From: Cokeromyces recurvatus
Taxonomy: Eukaryota; Mucoromycota; Mucoromycetes; Mucorales; Mucoraceae
DNA length: 64,000 nt
Assembly: GCF_025118155.1 (NCBI RefSeq)
Contig: NW_026251389.1
Location: 372,001-436,000, forward strand
Reading direction: 5' to 3'
Position 1 is the first letter of the stretch. Every line of letters begins with the position of its first letter. Shown here piece by piece: positions 49,120 to 61,722 of the stretch. The position numbers and the translations under genes are program-made. Below the pieces are notes generated by a model that was not told where the DNA came from, made no database searches, and saw only the letters and a program-made list of their open reading frames with translations.

Positions 49120-49677
49120 TTTACCTGAAGTTGAAGTAAGTAAGAAACGAGCCTTTGTACGTTTAGCAAGACCCAACATGTTGATGGTGCCCATTACACT
49201 TGTTTTCACTGTTTTAGTAGGATTATACTGATAATGAGGAGGTGAAGCAGGACAAGCCAAGTGATATATCTGTGATACTTCAATCATAAAGGGGTCAACG
49301 ACATCGTGTCTTACTAATTCAAAATGAGGATGACCTATCCAATGTTGTACATTACGTTTTGTGCCTGTAAAGAAGTTGTCTAACACGATAACCTCATGAC
49401 CCATCCACATGAGTCGATCGACTAAATGAGAACCTACAAAACCAGCTCCACCTGTCACCAAGATACGTTTACGTTCAGATGGTTTCAATTGTTTCACGGG
49501 AGGGAATGCAGTAATAGATTTATAAACAACAAGTCCTGTTTCTTCATCCACTTGACGATCATTTAACTCCTTTGGTAAATATAAATTACGTAAAGTGGAT
49601 AATTCAGCATCTGAACCAACATGGGTGTGTCCAACAGAGGTTACATATTCTTTTGAATTACTTTCTAATGCAGACAT
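48293..49677 (-). CDS. UXS1: UDP-glucuronate decarboxylase (UDP-xylose synthase), 4 exons
   Basis: Minus-strand exons 49677-49125, 49045-48877, 48803-48796 and 48726-48293 total 1164 nt, giving 387 aa. The Rossmann motif [20 protein letters not shown] lies at residues 76-95. [16 protein letters not shown] and [15 protein letters not shown] (catalytic Tyr-x3-Lys) identify the extended-SDR UXS family. [20 protein letters not shown] and [17 protein letters not shown] follow. The enzyme converts UDP-glucuronate to UDP-xylose using bound NAD. Exon 3 is only 8 nt (TACATTTG) and encodes the TF of NTFGPRM with split codons on both sides. The N-terminal about 65 residues lack a clear TM anchor, unlike animal Golgi forms, suggesting a cytosolic enzyme. 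Confidence 0.94.
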
Positions 49678-49861
49678 ATTATTTAAATATGAATATGTAT
49701 AGATGTATAAAGAAAACGGAGGAGGAATTAAAAAAGAAAAAAAAATTACAGTGATATTTTTTATTTTATTTTTCTTCCAAGTAAGAAAATGATACTATTA
49801 TTATTTCATGTTATAAGTTATTATTTATTATTTCGTTTAATTTTATTACATAATCATCTCC

Positions 49862-50973
49862 TTATTTACTCTTTTCTGAAATTGCTTTTTTAGCTCTATC
49901 TTCCAAGTCACTGTTGGCTAATGTCTTACTAGCATTGACAATTTGAACAATGTTGATAAATTGTTTACCAAAACAGATTATACCCGTCACAATTAAAGCA
50001 CTCCACCAAAATACTATGCATTTGTTTTTTGATTTTTTTTTTGTAAGTTATTTTTATCTCGTGATAAACTCTACTTACCATTTATAGGACCATTAAATCG
50101 AAGAACATAAAGTAAGACAAAAAAGAGTTCATTACCAGCACACATGAGGAATAAAACAATCTAATAAATTATTTTTTTTTTTGCTTTAACAAACCCATTT
50201 CTCTCTTTCAATGAGGAAGAAGAATAAAAATTAAACTTACATTATTAGTGTAATAAATTCGAAGATACCAGCTTTGTTTTTCACTAATTTTCTTGTGACT
50301 AGAGGATCCTGAGACCATTGAACTATTATTATGTAAGTACATATAACCTTATTCCTTCCACACATACATATTTATTTATTTATTTATTTTTTTACCTATA
50401 CATGTGCATATAATGTGAACTGAAATCAAGAGAAATAAGGAATTGGAAGAGAATTGTCCATTGAGGATATTTAAGAGAAAGGAAACATAAAAGACAAGTA
50501 GTTGTACATCTAGTAGAATTTTGTCAGATAATTTTTTTTTTGTTTTTTTTTACAAACAACAGAGTCTATCGTTTCCTTTCTTTTTTTTTATTACCTATCT
50601 GTCACCATATCTAATACAGCACCAAATCTACTACCTAAAAGCATATATAACAGATATAACTATCTTTTATCATAAACTAATTTATTTCAACTTACATTGA
50701 CTGAAATATCTTGCCGCATTACCATCGACTGCATCTAATAAACAAGAAATACAATATAAAGTTACGCATACTTTAGGGTGCCAGGGCATATAATATAAAG
50801 ATAATGAAGCCAAAATAATTCGTGTATAGCCTATTATAAAATAAAGGGGATCTTATTAAAAGAAGTTTTTTTTTTTTTTTCTACTTATTCTTTTTACCGA
50901 TTAAATTGGGTATGAACAAAAAGACATTTTCATTTGTACGAGAAGGTTGTATATCCTTAATAGAAGAAGACAT
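49862..50973 (-). CDS. PIS1: Phosphatidylinositol synthase (CDP-DAG-inositol phosphatidyltransferase), 7 exons
   Basis: Minus-strand exons 50973-50898, 50830-50696, 50634-50595, 50509-50396, 50322-50241, 50160-50079 and 50013-49862 total 681 nt, giving 226 aa, close to yeast Pis1. The CDP-alcohol phosphatidyltransferase motif is complete: Asp58, Asp61-Gly62, Ala65-Arg66, Gly75, Asp79, Asp83, within LLDAVDGNAARYFSQ and CSRFGAVLDMVTDR. Hydrophobic segments around the motif fit a six-TM protein of the ER. It makes phosphatidylinositol from CDP-diacylglycerol and inositol. Exon 3 is only 40 nt. The Lys/Ala-rich C-terminal tail ends AKKAISEKSK. It lies tail-to-head with UXS1, 184 bp upstream of its start codon. 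Confidence 0.92.
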
Positions 50974-53875
50974 ATTTTATCTTTTATTAAAAAAGAAAAA
51001 CAAGCGAAAGGAAAAAAAAAAAAAGAAAAGAAGAAAAATAGAAAAGAATATCAATTTATCCGTGTTCTTCATAAATTATTTTTTTTTTTTTTTTTTTTTT
51101 TTTGGTTACAGCTGTTGCTGCTGGAAAAGTTTATTAATTAAAAAATGTGTTGTGTATTGAATAAAACTAGTCTGTCAATTTTTAATCCAATCATGTTTCA
51201 GAGACATTGAGTGGTGGTGATAAAGCGATTTTTTTTTTTTTTTTTTTGCTATATCTTAATTTTAAATGACGGAATGTCTTAAATAATACTACCTTTAAAA
51301 CAAAAAATAAAATAAAATTTGCATAATGACAATGATAGTAATCAATGATTAATAAGGATCAGTTGGAGGGGGAGGAGAAGTTCGTTATAAGCCAAGTAAT
51401 CAAGTTTATAAAGTAATGATTCACAATGAATGAGCCGTCTACTCAACTCCAGTGTCATTGAAGAGAAAGTAGAACGGGATAGGCAGATCTTTAGTACTAA
51501 ATAGTATTTGTAATTAATACTCTACATACATAGAGGCAGTAAGTGAGAAAAATCTTTTTTTTTTTTTCATGGGGAAGATGACGAGGATAGTAAAAAGAAA
51601 GCTGTAACGTGTCTATTTATTAATAGTAACTGTTGTGATATAAGAAGTGATAATGTATAGCATAAAGATATTTTTGGGAATTAGGCCCATGTTCATCCTA
51701 TGTTAATAAAAGTGATGATTTGGTAGTCTAATATCTTCTTTTTTTTTTATTTCTTGAGAATGAAGACGATATGACAAAAAGGAAAAAAAGAGAACTTAAA
51801 CGGTCAATTCTAATGTGAATAATTAGAAGATTACTTGCAGTTTTCAGCAAAGAATAATGTTTGTCAAACGACTTGATTAAAGGGATATATCGACCTTGAA
51901 TAATAGCCATAATAATTCTTACATTGATTAAATAAAACATAATTCTTAGTCAAGATACTATAGTGATTCTCACAGATTTTAATATGCATTAAATAAAGAA
52001 TACAGATAGCAAATACACATTCATGTTGTATCTAAGCGATTTTTGGGAATAAAACCAAGTTGTTCATAGTTTATCAAAAACCACATTGATAAATACCAAT
52101 TTCCTGTTTATTCACTTATTGTAGAGAAAGCCTTACCGATATTTATTTATCCTAACACTATGTAATGAAGTCCTCTTAATTTAATTGCATTTTTTTTTTT
52201 TTGATATATTAACCAACATTTGTGTGAATTTACACCGAAGGATTTATGTAATTTACAGTAGCATTGTTCTTTGAGATTATATGCTTCTTTCATATCATTT
52301 ATCTATTTGTTCTTTAGTGTCATATCACAACGTTTATATATTTGCTTGTATATATATATATATATAACGTAAGAATATTTAGCTTTGATACCTTCAATAT
52401 ACTAAAATATGAATTATTAATTATGTGAGGTATAACCATATTCCCTATGCCTATGTATATTCATATTTCTGTATATATGTACTGTCAATCAGCATTGAGG
52501 ATTATAATGGAGTATATTCGATATAAGCTGTGTTGATTCAAGGAGGTTCTAAACAAAACAGAATCAAAAGCATAGATTGCTGTTATTGTTTATTTTATTT
52601 TATTTTTTCACGCAAAGAACTTTGTCATTTGTATAAAATAAGAGATCCTACTTTCGTAAAGCATGCTGGTTATAAAGGAAATGATGACAGTACTTTATAT
52701 CAGTAATAAGCTTCCCCTTTTTCTATTTAATATATAAACAGTCATTAAAGTGTTACCTTACAGGTAAATAAATAGAGTTATTCTTTATTAAAAGTACAAT
52801 TATTTACAAAGTAACAGATACTCCCCTTAACTAACAGCAGATTGTTTCTGATCATATATTTAAGCATCAATTGTAATATCCAATCTGCTTATCAGTGAAT
52901 GGAAGATGAATAACTAAGTGTCACACTTTGACTGCATTCAACTGCCATCATCTCACTATTTCACATACAACACAAGATTAATAATTGAAGCAATTCAATA
53001 TCTAGGTTTAAGCTACTAAAATATACCGTTGTTCAAAATCTTTGTTAACAAGCTCCTTTGTATATTAAATCACGATTATTTAATTGTGTATTTGTCACAA
53101 TAATCGATACTAGTAATATTATAAAGATCTCTAGTTATTCATTACCTAGTAAAGGGTATTTTCAATATATAACTGCTATTGAACTAACTCCAAAGATCAA
53201 TAATAAATTACTTACTTCTTCTTGTTGATTATTTTTATATAAAAAAAAAAAAAAAGTAACTTAAAAAAAAACAAGTAATATCTCTCTCTTTTTTTTTGGT
53301 ATTTATAAATCACTCTACTTTTGTTTCGCTAAAAAAAAACAACAACACAACAGAGTAGTTAACTATTAAAAAATACGAATATGTATATGTATAATACATT
53401 GTTATAAACGGAAATAAACTATTTGCATGTATTATACACTCTAAATCTTCAGTATTGACTGTATTGATTTATTTACTGTTTATCAGATTGTATTTTATTT
53501 TTAATCCCATATCTCCCCGCAAGAAAAAAAAAACTCTATTTATAATATCCATTTTCTTATTATTATCATAAATGTATAATTAAGTTAATAAGGCTTACAC
53601 AATATTTTATTTTACATTTTTTTTTAATTCGTGGTATTTATTACCCATGTGAAAGAAGACCAATAGCTGTATCTCGGCCTCATACGGGCCTAAATTGTAC
53701 GAGGAGCTAATAATCGTCTTCGGAGAGTTAATTCATAAATTAATAAAAACTCCACTTTTTTCTTTATTTATCCTATTGTTCATCTTCCCCTCTCCTTTTT
53801 TTTTTTTTTTTTTTTTTGTTTTACTTATTATATTCAAATATCGATTTTCGTTCTGTATAATAATAATAAAAAAAA
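50974..53875. other. 2.9-kb intergenic region
   Basis: No gene is supported on either strand. Simple sequence includes T24 at 51079-51102 and a TA run at 52350-52365. Just before the CPR gene, 53675-53710 is GC-richer with two GGCC sites (ctcggcctcatacgggcc), possibly part of its promoter or 5' UTR. A T22 tract lies at 53796-53817. Confidence 0.45.
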
Positions 53876-56234
53876 ATGACTAAAGCAACACACAACTTTT
53901 TGGATACATTAGATATTATATTATTAGGTACCATTGGTCTTGGTACCATTGCTTGGTTTACTAGACATCAGATTGCAGAAAAATTATTCAGGTCAAATAA
54001 GCAAGAACCCGGAAATCAATCTAGCAACGATGTCAAAACTAATTCAACAAAGAAAGAGCGTAACTTTGTTAAAGTAATGCAACAACAGGTAAAGTATTCT
54101 CTTATTGACTCTACTACTTTCTTCCTTACTTTCTTGAAAAATATATATTTATATATGTATGTATATAAAGTTTATTTATTTATATATACATATATTTTTC
54201 TTTTTTCATAGGGACGAAGAGTTATCTTTTTTTATGGTTCTCAAACAGGTACAGCTGAAGATTACGCATCTCGTCTTGCAAAGGAATGTTCACAAAAGTA
54301 TGGTATTAGTTCAATGACGGCTGATATTGAACAATATGATCTAAGTTATCTTGATACTGTTCCTGAGGATTGTCTTGTTTTCTTTATTATGGCTACTTAT
54401 GGTGAAGGTGAACCCACTGACAATGCAGTTGATTTTTGGGATTTAATTTCTGATGAGCAACCTCAGTTTTCTGAAAATGAAGATGAAAGCACTCCTTTAA
54501 AAAATTTGCGATATGTTGCGTTTGGTTTGGGTAACAAAACATATGAGCATTATAATGCTGTTATTAAAAAAGTGGACACACGCTTAAATGAAATGGGTGC
54601 AAAGAGAATTGGTGAATGTGGTGAAGGTGATGATGATGGTTCATTAGAGGAAGATTTTTTAGCTTGGCAAGAGAATATGTGGCCTGCATTCTGTGATGCA
54701 TTAGATATTGATGAAACAAATACTCAATCAGGTCCTAGACAGGCTACATTTACTGTTGAAGAGTTATCAAACTTTGATGAAGCAAAGATTTATCTTGGTG
54801 AATTAAGTGAATGGCTTAAAGAGGGAGCGTAAGTTATCTTGTTGTATCATTTTATTAGGAGATTTATATATATATATATGTATATAAAAGAGGTGCTAAT
54901 CTATTCTATATAGTCGAGTTATCTATGATGCTAAGCGTCCTTATAATGCCCCAGTTACTTCAAAGGATTTATTTAATAGTACTGATCGACATTGTCTACA
55001 TATGGAAATTGATATTTCAAATACTAACTTGACTTATCAAACGGGTGATCATATTGCTATTTGGCCCACAAATAATGAGGTTGAAGTAGAAAGGTTAGCT
55101 AAGGTGCTTGGTTTATCAGATAAATTAGACACAGCTGTTTATATTGAGGCTATGGATCCAGCTGCATCTAAACGATACCCATTCCCTGTTCCTACAACTT
55201 ATCGTGCTATCTTTCGTCATTATTTGGATATCTGTGCCGCTGTTCCCCGACAGACATTAATGTCGCTCATTGAATTTGCTCCTACTGATCAAATAAAAGA
55301 AACTTTACGCAAGTTAGCAACTGATAAGGATGAATATCGTATTCGTATAGGAGATGTGACTCGTAACTTGGGAGAAGTCTTGGAAATGTTAGCTGAGTCA
55401 GTATCATTGGATTCAAACGGTACTTTCTCAGGTGTACCCTTTGACTTAATTGTCGAAAGTATCTCCCGACTTCAACCTCGTTATTACTCTATTTCATCCT
55501 CATCTAAGGAATCTCCCAAGAAGATTTCAATTACGGCTGTTACACTTAAATATACACCTGAATCTACATCTTCTCGTACAGTCTATGGCGTTAATACGAA
55601 TTATCTTTGGCGTCTTCATGAAGCTATGAATGAACTTGAAACAGATACAGATGATGTGCCTTTATATCACTTGTCAGGTCCTCGTCATTGTTTATTCGAT
55701 TCCGAAACCAACATGGCTCGTATCCCTGTTCATCTTCGTCGTTCACAGTTTAAGCTTCCTAGAAACCCTACTGTACCCATCATCATGGTGGGTCCTGGTA
55801 CTGGTGTAGCCCCCTTCCGTGGATTTGTTAGAGAACGAGCATTACAAAAGAAGGAAGGTAAGCCGGTGGGCCCTACTGTTCTTTTCTTTGGTTGTCGTCA
55901 TTCTGCACAAGATTTCTTATATGCAGATGAATGGCCCGAATTATTTGAAACTCTAGGTGGACAATCGCGTATTATCACAGCCTTTTCTCGTGAAACTTCA
56001 CAGAAGATATATGTTCAGCATCGATTAATGGAGAATGGACAAGAAATGTGGGATTTGTTACAAAAAGGAGCTTATATTTATGTTTGTGGTGATGCAAAGA
56101 ATATGGCTCGCGATGTTCATCAAACTTTTGTCCATTTTGCTCAACAGTTTGGTGAGTTCGATGAAGACAAAGCTCAAGACTATGTCAAGAACTTGAGAAA
56201 CACAGGTCGTTATCAAGAAGATGTTTGGAGCTAA
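53876..56234 (+). CDS. NCP1: NADPH-cytochrome P450 reductase, 3 exons
   Basis: Exons 53876-54088, 54212-54828 and 54914-56234 total 2151 nt, giving 716 aa. An N-terminal membrane anchor (DIILLGTIGLGTIAWF) should hold it on the cytosolic face of the ER. The FMN domain has YGSQTGTAEDYASRLAKE from residue 79, MATYGEGEPTDNAVDFW and FGLGNKTYEHYN. The FAD domain has QPRYYSISSSSKESPKK and GVNTNYLWRLHEAM. The NADPH site has VGPGTGVAPFRGFVRERAL, FFGCRHSAQDFLYADEW, YVCGDAKNMARDV, and the terminal Trp in DVWS. It passes electrons from NADPH to P450s such as those of ergosterol synthesis, and to squalene epoxidase. Confidence 0.97.
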
Positions 56235-57649
56235 ATATTATAGTGTTTTTTTTTGTTATTACTCCCATTATTTATTACCTAATAGAATTATTATTATTAT
56301 ACACCTTTTGCCAAAGCGATGTCGCATGAATATATATAAATGTATGTATATTTAGTATTGTATATATTTTAGTGTTGCATCTAGGAAAAAAAAAAAAAAA
56401 AGCAGTGTCGTACTTTTCAAAAATTATAAAGTTGTCTAGGTGATAGTAGCTATATAATAATAAATTAATAGATATATACCGTATAAAAGTAATTATGTAA
56501 TTGATATTTTTACTAAAAAGGCATAAAATGCATATAATAGAATTAATAATAAGCATATAAGCCAGTTTTAGCTAATTTTAACCAGTATTATTATGCTTTG
56601 ATTGATATTAATTCATTAGTATATTCCAATAATATCTCAAATACATATTTAGCATACATATAAATATGCTATGCTATTTTATTACAAAAGACTACTGTTA
56701 TTTATCAGAAAAAAAAAATTACACACATATATGAGTAATAGCAGTAGCAGCAGTATTAATAGTAATTTAGTCTAATAATAACTGTTCATTTATTCATTCT
56801 ACTATATAAATATATGCTCTAAGATAACATAATATAATATAACGTATCATATCATAACATATTATAATATAACATAATACAATACAATACAATATAGTAA
56901 ACTCTATTCCTCTATTTTTACCTGTACTTTGCAATCTTATTCTATTTTACCTTATTTTATTTTCATTCTCTCTTTCTCTCTCTTTCTCTATCTCTATCTA
57001 TCTTCCTTCCTTTTTCCTTCATTTTTTTCTTCCTCTTCTATATTACATTTGGGGTGGATACTTAGTCTTTTGACAAGTGCTTGTCATAAGCTGATTTGTA
57101 ATGTCATGTTTCTTGATTAAACATGTGGATCATAAATTTATTCAGGGAATTCTATCTAAATTCTCCTGAAATTTTCTTGATCCACTCCATCAAATAATAT
57201 TAAAACTTCTAACATTTCATTATCTTTAACATATCTTATTCAGTCGTAACTAGCACTTTTTTGACTCACATCTTATCTCAGACTTCTTCAACAATTCTTA
57301 TAAATACCCCCATCAATTTAAATTCATAAATAAAATCATTGACTTTAGAACTATTATTCAGCCTTATTGACTTCTTTTGTCTTTTTATTATTTTTATTTT
57401 ATAATATTTTATTTTATATATATTTTACAAGTAATATCACACTTTTATTATAAATGAAAACATCATTCATAATTCATATATCGTTTTAACCTCTTGAATA
57501 TTTATTGTAACAAGAAGGGCTATTTTACCGAACAATCTTCAGATGTCTAACACTTTTGTATATGACGAACTAATATTGTTCGTAGTTATTAGTTTTTTTT
57601 TTTTCAAACTATTCTTATTATCAATAAACATTCTATGAGTCTGTGTTAC

Positions 57650-57735
57650 CTTCCATCAGCCATGGGAGGTACTATACAGACGGGGCGATTTACAGTGCTA
57701 TTCATAGCCCAGCCTAAAACAGGCTCCCCACATTT
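57650..57735 (-). other. Isolated coding-like exon
   Basis: An 86-nt block is bounded on the minus strand by a TTTCAG acceptor after a long pyrimidine tract and by a GTAACA donor. It reads in one frame KCGEPVLGWAMNSTVNRPVC and then IVPPMADGR. Base composition is near 50% GC, clearly unlike the surroundings. No partner exon was found. It may be a remnant of a lost gene or mobile element. Confidence 0.3.
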
Positions 57736-57738
57736 CTG

Positions 57739-57775
<37 letters not shown>

Positions 57776-58083
57776 AAAAAAAAAAGGAAAAAAAGAAAAA
57801 AAAGAGGGAAATTGAACATGCGTGCCTTTTATATCGTTTTGTAATGAAATGTTACACGAGTGACTACTACTTGCATCTTCAATATTATAACTGAATAATA
57901 CACGTAAACATATTCTAATATTTTATTTTATATTTTTTATTAGATGGATTTTTGGCTTTGCTTTGAAATAGGTGAATGATATGATTTTGACGAAAACGTA
58001 AATGAAACAATAAGATTTATTAAGAATAAAGAAGACCTTCTTAAATTTAAATATTTAAATGTTCACAGCGCTTATTTGATGAC

Positions 58084-58084
<1 letters not shown>

Positions 58085-58132
<48 letters not shown>
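58085..58132 (+). repeat. A48 homopolymer
   Basis: Forty-eight consecutive A residues in the gene desert. An A35 tract lies 310 bp upstream at 57739-57773. Confidence 0.75.
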
Positions 58133-58134
<2 letters not shown>

Positions 58135-60519
58135 AAAAAACAAGAAATCAAAGAGTTGCGATTTGCAAGAAAAAAAATTAATTGTAGAATGAAATGCTAT
58201 ATTTCAATACTTTATTCTTTCCGATGCTAATATGAGCAACAAGAAAAGAGAATTCTGAGTAACTATAAAACTAAGAATGAGGATTATTCATTAAAACATG
58301 TAAAGGTTTGCCTTATAATAATAAACTTAAGCTGTGCAGTTATCATCTAGTCATAAACCTGATTCGACTAAGTTCGTTTGAATGTCTCCCCATATATACT
58401 GCCACCTTCAGCTATTTCTCCATATTAAAGACTCGTACATATTAAAAAAGTTTTCTAGTGTGAATACAAAGGTCTCTAAAGTTGTCCCTTTATAGATTTT
58501 TCCATTGACTTACTGTATATGTTATAATTCATAAAAAAAATATAATGTTTACTTCGTAGTGCATTCACTTATTCTTTAATTACCCCTGAAGCCCAATTGT
58601 TGAAATAGTTATTCTCATAGTAACGTTAATATATTTATACCCTTTTGCAGTTTGTTCATACATTTACTTTTTTTTTTCTTTTCTTTTCTTTTCTTTTCCT
58701 TTTTACTTATTGATCGACTAGAACAATACAGCATATTCTAGTATTATGTATTCAAGCAGTTGCTATTCATCCTTATTTTTTTATGAATGAAAGGTTTATA
58801 TGTGTTATAAAAATCACGCATAGTAAATACAAAATATTCAATATAATAAAAAAAAATATGTGCCTTATACAATCATTCAACATTCAATTTGAAGTTTTTT
58901 TTTTATTTTCTTTTCTTTTCTTTTCTTTTATCAAAAACTAACTTTTAAAATCTTGGTTAGATTCTTCTAAAGAAAATAGACATATAATGTTACTCATCTG
59001 ATTATTAGAAATAATACCATCGTTGATGTATCCTCAACAATAAAGATAAAGGCATAATAATAATATAGAAAAGATCATAGATACTGACTGCTCAATTAGA
59101 TAGTTAAAAGCTATTTAGTATTTGATAAAAAAAGTATTTAAATACTTTCAAATATGCATTACTTGATTACTGTGATAGTAAGTAAAAATAATTCAAATTA
59201 AGGCTTAGCTCTTCATACATAAAGTTTCAAAAGAAATGCATGAATCTTTTAACCTTGTTTGTTAATTATGTGATGGAACGTAATATTTAAAAGAGAAAGA
59301 AAAGAGAAAGAAAAACAAGAGAGAAAGGGAACAAAAGGAAGTATAGTTTGAGACTGTTTTATTCAATTAAAAATAAAAAATAAGAATTGAAAGTTAAAGA
59401 TTGTTTGATGTCTAAACAACTGCTTGTATTTATATTATTGAATCCTGAATCAAAGAAATAAAAATAACCGTCAAAGAACATAAGCCATGAAACAGTGTTA
59501 GTATTCGGATATACATCTTGTTGATTCAAGAGACTGATCTATGGATTATCTATTGGGTGTTATAATGATCTGATTAAGTTTTAAATAAAAAATTTTATTG
59601 TTTAATCTGAGTATATGTTCCTGATATCTTTTATGTTTTATTTTATTAGATCAAAGACGACCTGAGTCCTTTGTCAAGGTTATAAAAATAAATATTTAGA
59701 AATGATACGATATCTTATGATTGATACATCTAGACAATTGGATGTCAATAAGTTTTATATTATTTACAAGATGTTGTATACAGAGTTTTATTTTATATTC
59801 AGGCTTATATTTTATCCTGTATTATGTAATTCATCTACTACAATATTACTTATGCTTATATCCAGAGCTTGTTTTATAACAGAATGAATACTGTTATGAT
59901 TGTAGTCGTTCTTATTGTTGTATATATGATGATGTATAACAAAATATAGTATAGATATTCAATCATTATCAAAGAGGGATGATGTTATCATATATTAGTG
60001 GTGCACTTCATGTACACGATACTAATCTACTTTAGTATATGAGACACACTTGTGTTAGAATGAAACTATAAAATTACAGAGATGTTATGTAATAGATGTC
60101 TTAAACATGAAAGAAGAATAGTTGCTGATCAATATATAAAATACTTAATATTGAAAATTAATTACCTATAAGAAGCACTATCTTCAGTATGGTTATGCAC
60201 AATTATAAACAATCTCTAAAGAGTTATATAGAATAGAAACTTGAGGAGTTGATTAGAAGATGATAGAGATATGTGTTTCAATAAAGAAACAATATTGTAT
60301 CAATTCGAGATCATTCTGAAGTTCTAAAAAAAAAAAAAAAATTATTTAGTTTAATTTGAGATACCATTGGTAACTAATTATTTGAATCAGATTAGCATTT
60401 GAAACATAACTGACAGCTGAGATTAATTGATCAGTCAGGTTCTTCATTATCAAGGTTAAACAAGATTCATAATTATCTATTGGATATGTCTATGGTTTTA
60501 TAATATTAAATCAAGAAGT

Positions 60520-60622
60520 TTTACCCGTTTCCAGAAGATATAAATAAGGATCCATTTTGTATAATTTTAAAGAGACAGCTTTTTTGAAATAAAAGAATTA
60601 AACAAAGTTTTCACAGACTTTT
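60520..60622 (+). mobile_element. LTR-like segment 1
   Basis: A TATA-like box (TATAAATAAGG, about 60539) is followed about 40 nt later by AATAAAAG and then the 16-mer at 60605-60620. The same 16-mer and layout recur at 61286. This order (TATA box, polyadenylation-like signal, terminal CA) resembles the 3' half of an LTR. The 5' boundary and target duplication were not found. Confidence 0.3.
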
Positions 60623-60671
60623 ATCGTTTCTTATATTTTTTCTTTTATATTATTTTCTTCTTAATCAACAC

Positions 60672-61440
60672 TTATAACTAAGTTAGTAGAAATAAACCAT
60701 CATTTATTACATAATAAAGAGGTTATTCACATAAAACTAGTATATTGAACTTCACAGCATAATATTCATTCTACACTCAGTCTTAATAATAGTCATTGTT
60801 AGAATGTTCGAGCAATAATAATAATTATATACATAATTCAAACAGGATTATGACTGGTGTATTCAATTACATAATTGTTCTTGAGTGATACATATCAGAT
60901 ATACATTGATAATATTGAATATTGTTAAATAATGAAATCTCATACAATGATAATGATAGTAGCTCATAAATAATTGGTATTGTTGCAGCTAGACATATTC
61001 ACTGAGAATTAATATTGATGTGTCGCAGTCCAATAATAATGATTCGTTATGTTTCTAGGAACAGCGACAACTCAGGGAGAAAAAAGGAATAAAGATATAT
61101 CTTATTGATCGCAGAATTATTCGGAGACAATGTTTTATGTAAAACACTTTATTATAGTAAAACTTACTTATCTGAATCATATTTCCATTGATAACACTTA
61201 CCTTGTAAAAACATATAAATAACCCTCAATCTTTCCATGTAATTTTCGTTGTACAATTTTTGTATTATCTTTAATAAACTATACGAAGTTTTCACAGACT
61301 TGTCTTCTGTCTATTCTTCTTCCATTATCTTTGCTAATCAAAACAAATACTATGCTGTGAAGTACAATATACTAGTTTTATTTGAATAACCTCTTTATTA
61401 TGTAATAAATGATGGTTTATTTCTATTAACTTAGTTATAA
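60672..61440. repeat. 90-bp inverted repeat pair, 769 bp overall
   Basis: Arm 1 is 60672-60761; arm 2 is 61351-61440 in reverse complement. They match at 87 of 90 positions by direct comparison, with single mismatches only. Outer ends are TTATAACTAAG and CTTAGTTATAA. The 589-bp interior shows no open frame of coding type and contains the second LTR-like end. No target-site duplication is evident next to the arms. It is a candidate non-autonomous element or recombination product. Confidence 0.75.
61200..61303 (+). mobile_element. LTR-like segment 2
   Basis: TATAAATAACC (about 61215), TTTAATAAAC (about 61270) and then AAGTTTTCACAGACTT (61286-61301) mirror segment 1. Sequence after both copies is also pyrimidine-rich with TTCTTC and AATCAA in the same order, suggesting diverged copies of one element in direct orientation. 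Confidence 0.3.
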
Positions 61441-61648
61441 AGACAAATACAATCATAACACTTGATAAAAAAACATAAAAGGAACTGATTATTTCGAAAG
61501 ATACTTGAACTGTTATACATTAACATTTTTAAAAAAAAAAGTTATAAAAAGTCAGAGGGAACGATAAAGATGATGTCATTCGTTGTGTGACTGCTTTTTA
61601 TGTTTATATTACTTATGTATTAAAAAGTAGCTCACAAAACAGCAAGAA

Positions 61649-61722
61649 GCTCGTTTAGCTCAGTTGGTTAGAGCGTGGTGCTAATAACGCCAAGGTCACA
61701 GGTTCGACCCCTGTAATGAGCA
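61649..61722 (+). tRNA. tRNA-Ile (anticodon AAU)
   Basis: A 74-nt gene without intron. The acceptor stem GCTCGTT pairs with AATGAGC, followed by discriminator A. The D-arm is TAGCTCAGTTGGTTAGAGC (box A). The anticodon loop is CTAATAA with anticodon AAT (read as IAU after deamination), closed by TGGTG/CGCCA. The T-arm contains GGTTCGACCCC (box B). It closely follows the standard eukaryotic tRNA-Ile(AAU) pattern. Confidence 0.97.

Larger units (their letters stand above)
56235..61648. other. 5.4-kb gene desert with mobile-element-like remains
   Basis: No intact gene is seen. Contents in order: AT-repeat DNA built of ATAAT/ACAAT units (56824-56896); a pyrimidine-rich stretch (56960-57042); a GC-richer coding-like island (57650-57735); A35 (57739-57773) and A48 (58085-58132) tracts; two (CTTTT)n patches (58676-58699, 58903-58929); two LTR-like ends (60605-60620, 61286-61301); and a 90-bp inverted repeat (60672-60761 and 61351-61440). 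No reverse transcriptase, transposase or integrase sequence was recognised. Confidence 0.55.

Noticed and set aside
49081..49231. Open frames running from UXS1 into the poly-A tract
   Set aside because: These are read-throughs of an intron containing a 33-nt A run, not separate genes.
50906..51160. Plus-strand Lys/Phe-rich frame
   Set aside because: Arises from A and T runs; the minus strand here carries the real first exon of PIS1.
57061..57120. Possible coding segment downstream of the pyrimidine tract
   Set aside because: Short, no splice signals, and no recognisable motif.
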